From positions 254,063 to 318,062 of the forward strand of contig DASXUG010000017.1 of the NCBI GenBank assembly GCA_036504995.1: 64,000 bases of DNA, given 5' to 3'. Each line of letters starts with the position of its first letter. Positions within the stretch are counted from its first letter, which is position 1. The notes beneath the pieces are model-generated. The model was not told where the DNA came from. It ran no database searches and saw nothing but the letters and a program-made list of their open reading frames with translations. The position numbers and the translations under genes were made by a program. Below, piece by piece: positions 63,856 through 64,000 of the stretch. The stretch is from DASXUG01 sp036504995 (GTDB lineage Bacteria > Pseudomonadota > Gammaproteobacteria > Burkholderiales > Methylophilaceae).

Positions 63856-64000
63856 ATGGAAAACTTGAAGATCACGATAGTAGGTTCAGGCTACGTAGGC
63901 CTGTCAAATGCAATATTACTAGCCCAGCATCATGAGGTGGTTGCCTTAGACATCCTCCCTGAAAAAGTAGCGATGATTAACCGCAAGCAATCCCCGATCG
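63856..64000 (+). CDS. UDP-glucose/GDP-mannose dehydrogenase (5' part)
   Basis: N-terminal 48 residues only; the gene continues beyond the window. The Rossmann motif KITIVGSGYVGLSNAILLAQ and VVALDILPEKVAMINRK match nucleotide-sugar 6-dehydrogenases (Ugd/TuaD/AlgD). HHEVVALDI and the absence of the longer WecC-type start favour a UDP-glucose 6-dehydrogenase, giving UDP-glucuronate for the polymer. The identity of the sugar is uncertain from this part. Confidence 0.85.
   Translation, partial: MENLKITIVGSGYVGLSNAILLAQHHEVVALDILPEKVAMINRKQSPI

Overview
This window looks like a chromosomal segment of a methylotrophic betaproteobacterium, most likely of the family Methylophilaceae (Methylotenera/Methylophilus/Methylobacillus type). 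That is inferred from protein character, the moderate-to-low GC, the betaproteobacterial order carA-carB-greA-DUF4149-yhbY-rlmE-ftsH-folP-glmM, and an exosortase-B (XrtB/EpsH) exopolysaccharide locus of the kind known from methanolan producers. No database search was run. Family names rest on motifs and remembered family architecture.

Layout. 1-5.0 kb: 5' part of hflX (minus), a YggL-type protein, a DUF1275 membrane protein, a YkgJ-type Cys-cluster protein, the ABC-F ATPase uup (minus) and a serine-acetyltransferase-like protein. 5.0-16.2 kb: housekeeping block carAB, greA, DUF4149, yhbY (minus), rlmE, ftsH, folP, glmM. 16.3-24.2 kb: a phosphate-related block with two GT4 glycosyltransferases, a PAP2 lipid phosphatase and a diacylglycerol kinase (plus), facing pstSCAB (minus). 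Two clear PhoB-box-like repeats and one weaker one lie here, with a candidate small RNA between the convergent units. 24.3-29.8 kb: prfB with its programmed +1 frameshift, lysS, a bactofilin behind a good sigma-54 promoter, and a porin behind a strong PhoB box. 29.9-33.3 kb: a MASE1-PAS-PAS-PAS-GGDEF-EAL protein, probably made from a leaderless mRNA. 33.4-41.5 kb (minus): trmJ-cysE, then iscR, a second cysteine desulfurase, iscSUA, hscBA and fdx, with an IscR-type operator in front of iscR. 41.7 kb: suhB.

42.6-64 kb is the exopolysaccharide region. It holds a polyprenyl-phosphate sugar transferase and the LuxR-type regulator EpsA (both minus), then a cyclic-nucleotide-binding protein, exosortase B, EpsI, GT4, GT2 and WecG/TagA-type transferases, mannose-1-phosphate guanylyltransferase, a TIGR03790-type protein and galU. 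A PLP decarboxylase/2OG-Fe(II) oxygenase pair (minus) and a tRNA-Val(GAC) interrupt it. It resumes with a secreted GH5-like hydrolase, an acyltransferase-3, another GT4, the outer-membrane protein EpsL and the start of a nucleotide-sugar dehydrogenase. galU, manC and the dehydrogenase supply UDP-Glc, GDP-Man and a uronic-acid donor. The sugar transferase starts the lipid-linked unit, the GTs extend it, and EpsL is the likely outer-membrane part. No PEP-CTERM substrate for the exosortase is visible here.

The most interesting proposals are a PhoB-controlled membrane-lipid remodelling cluster beside pstSCAB, a sigma-54 bactofilin unit, a candidate sRNA at about 20.03-20.15 kb, and a tRNA-Val with C instead of U at position 33.
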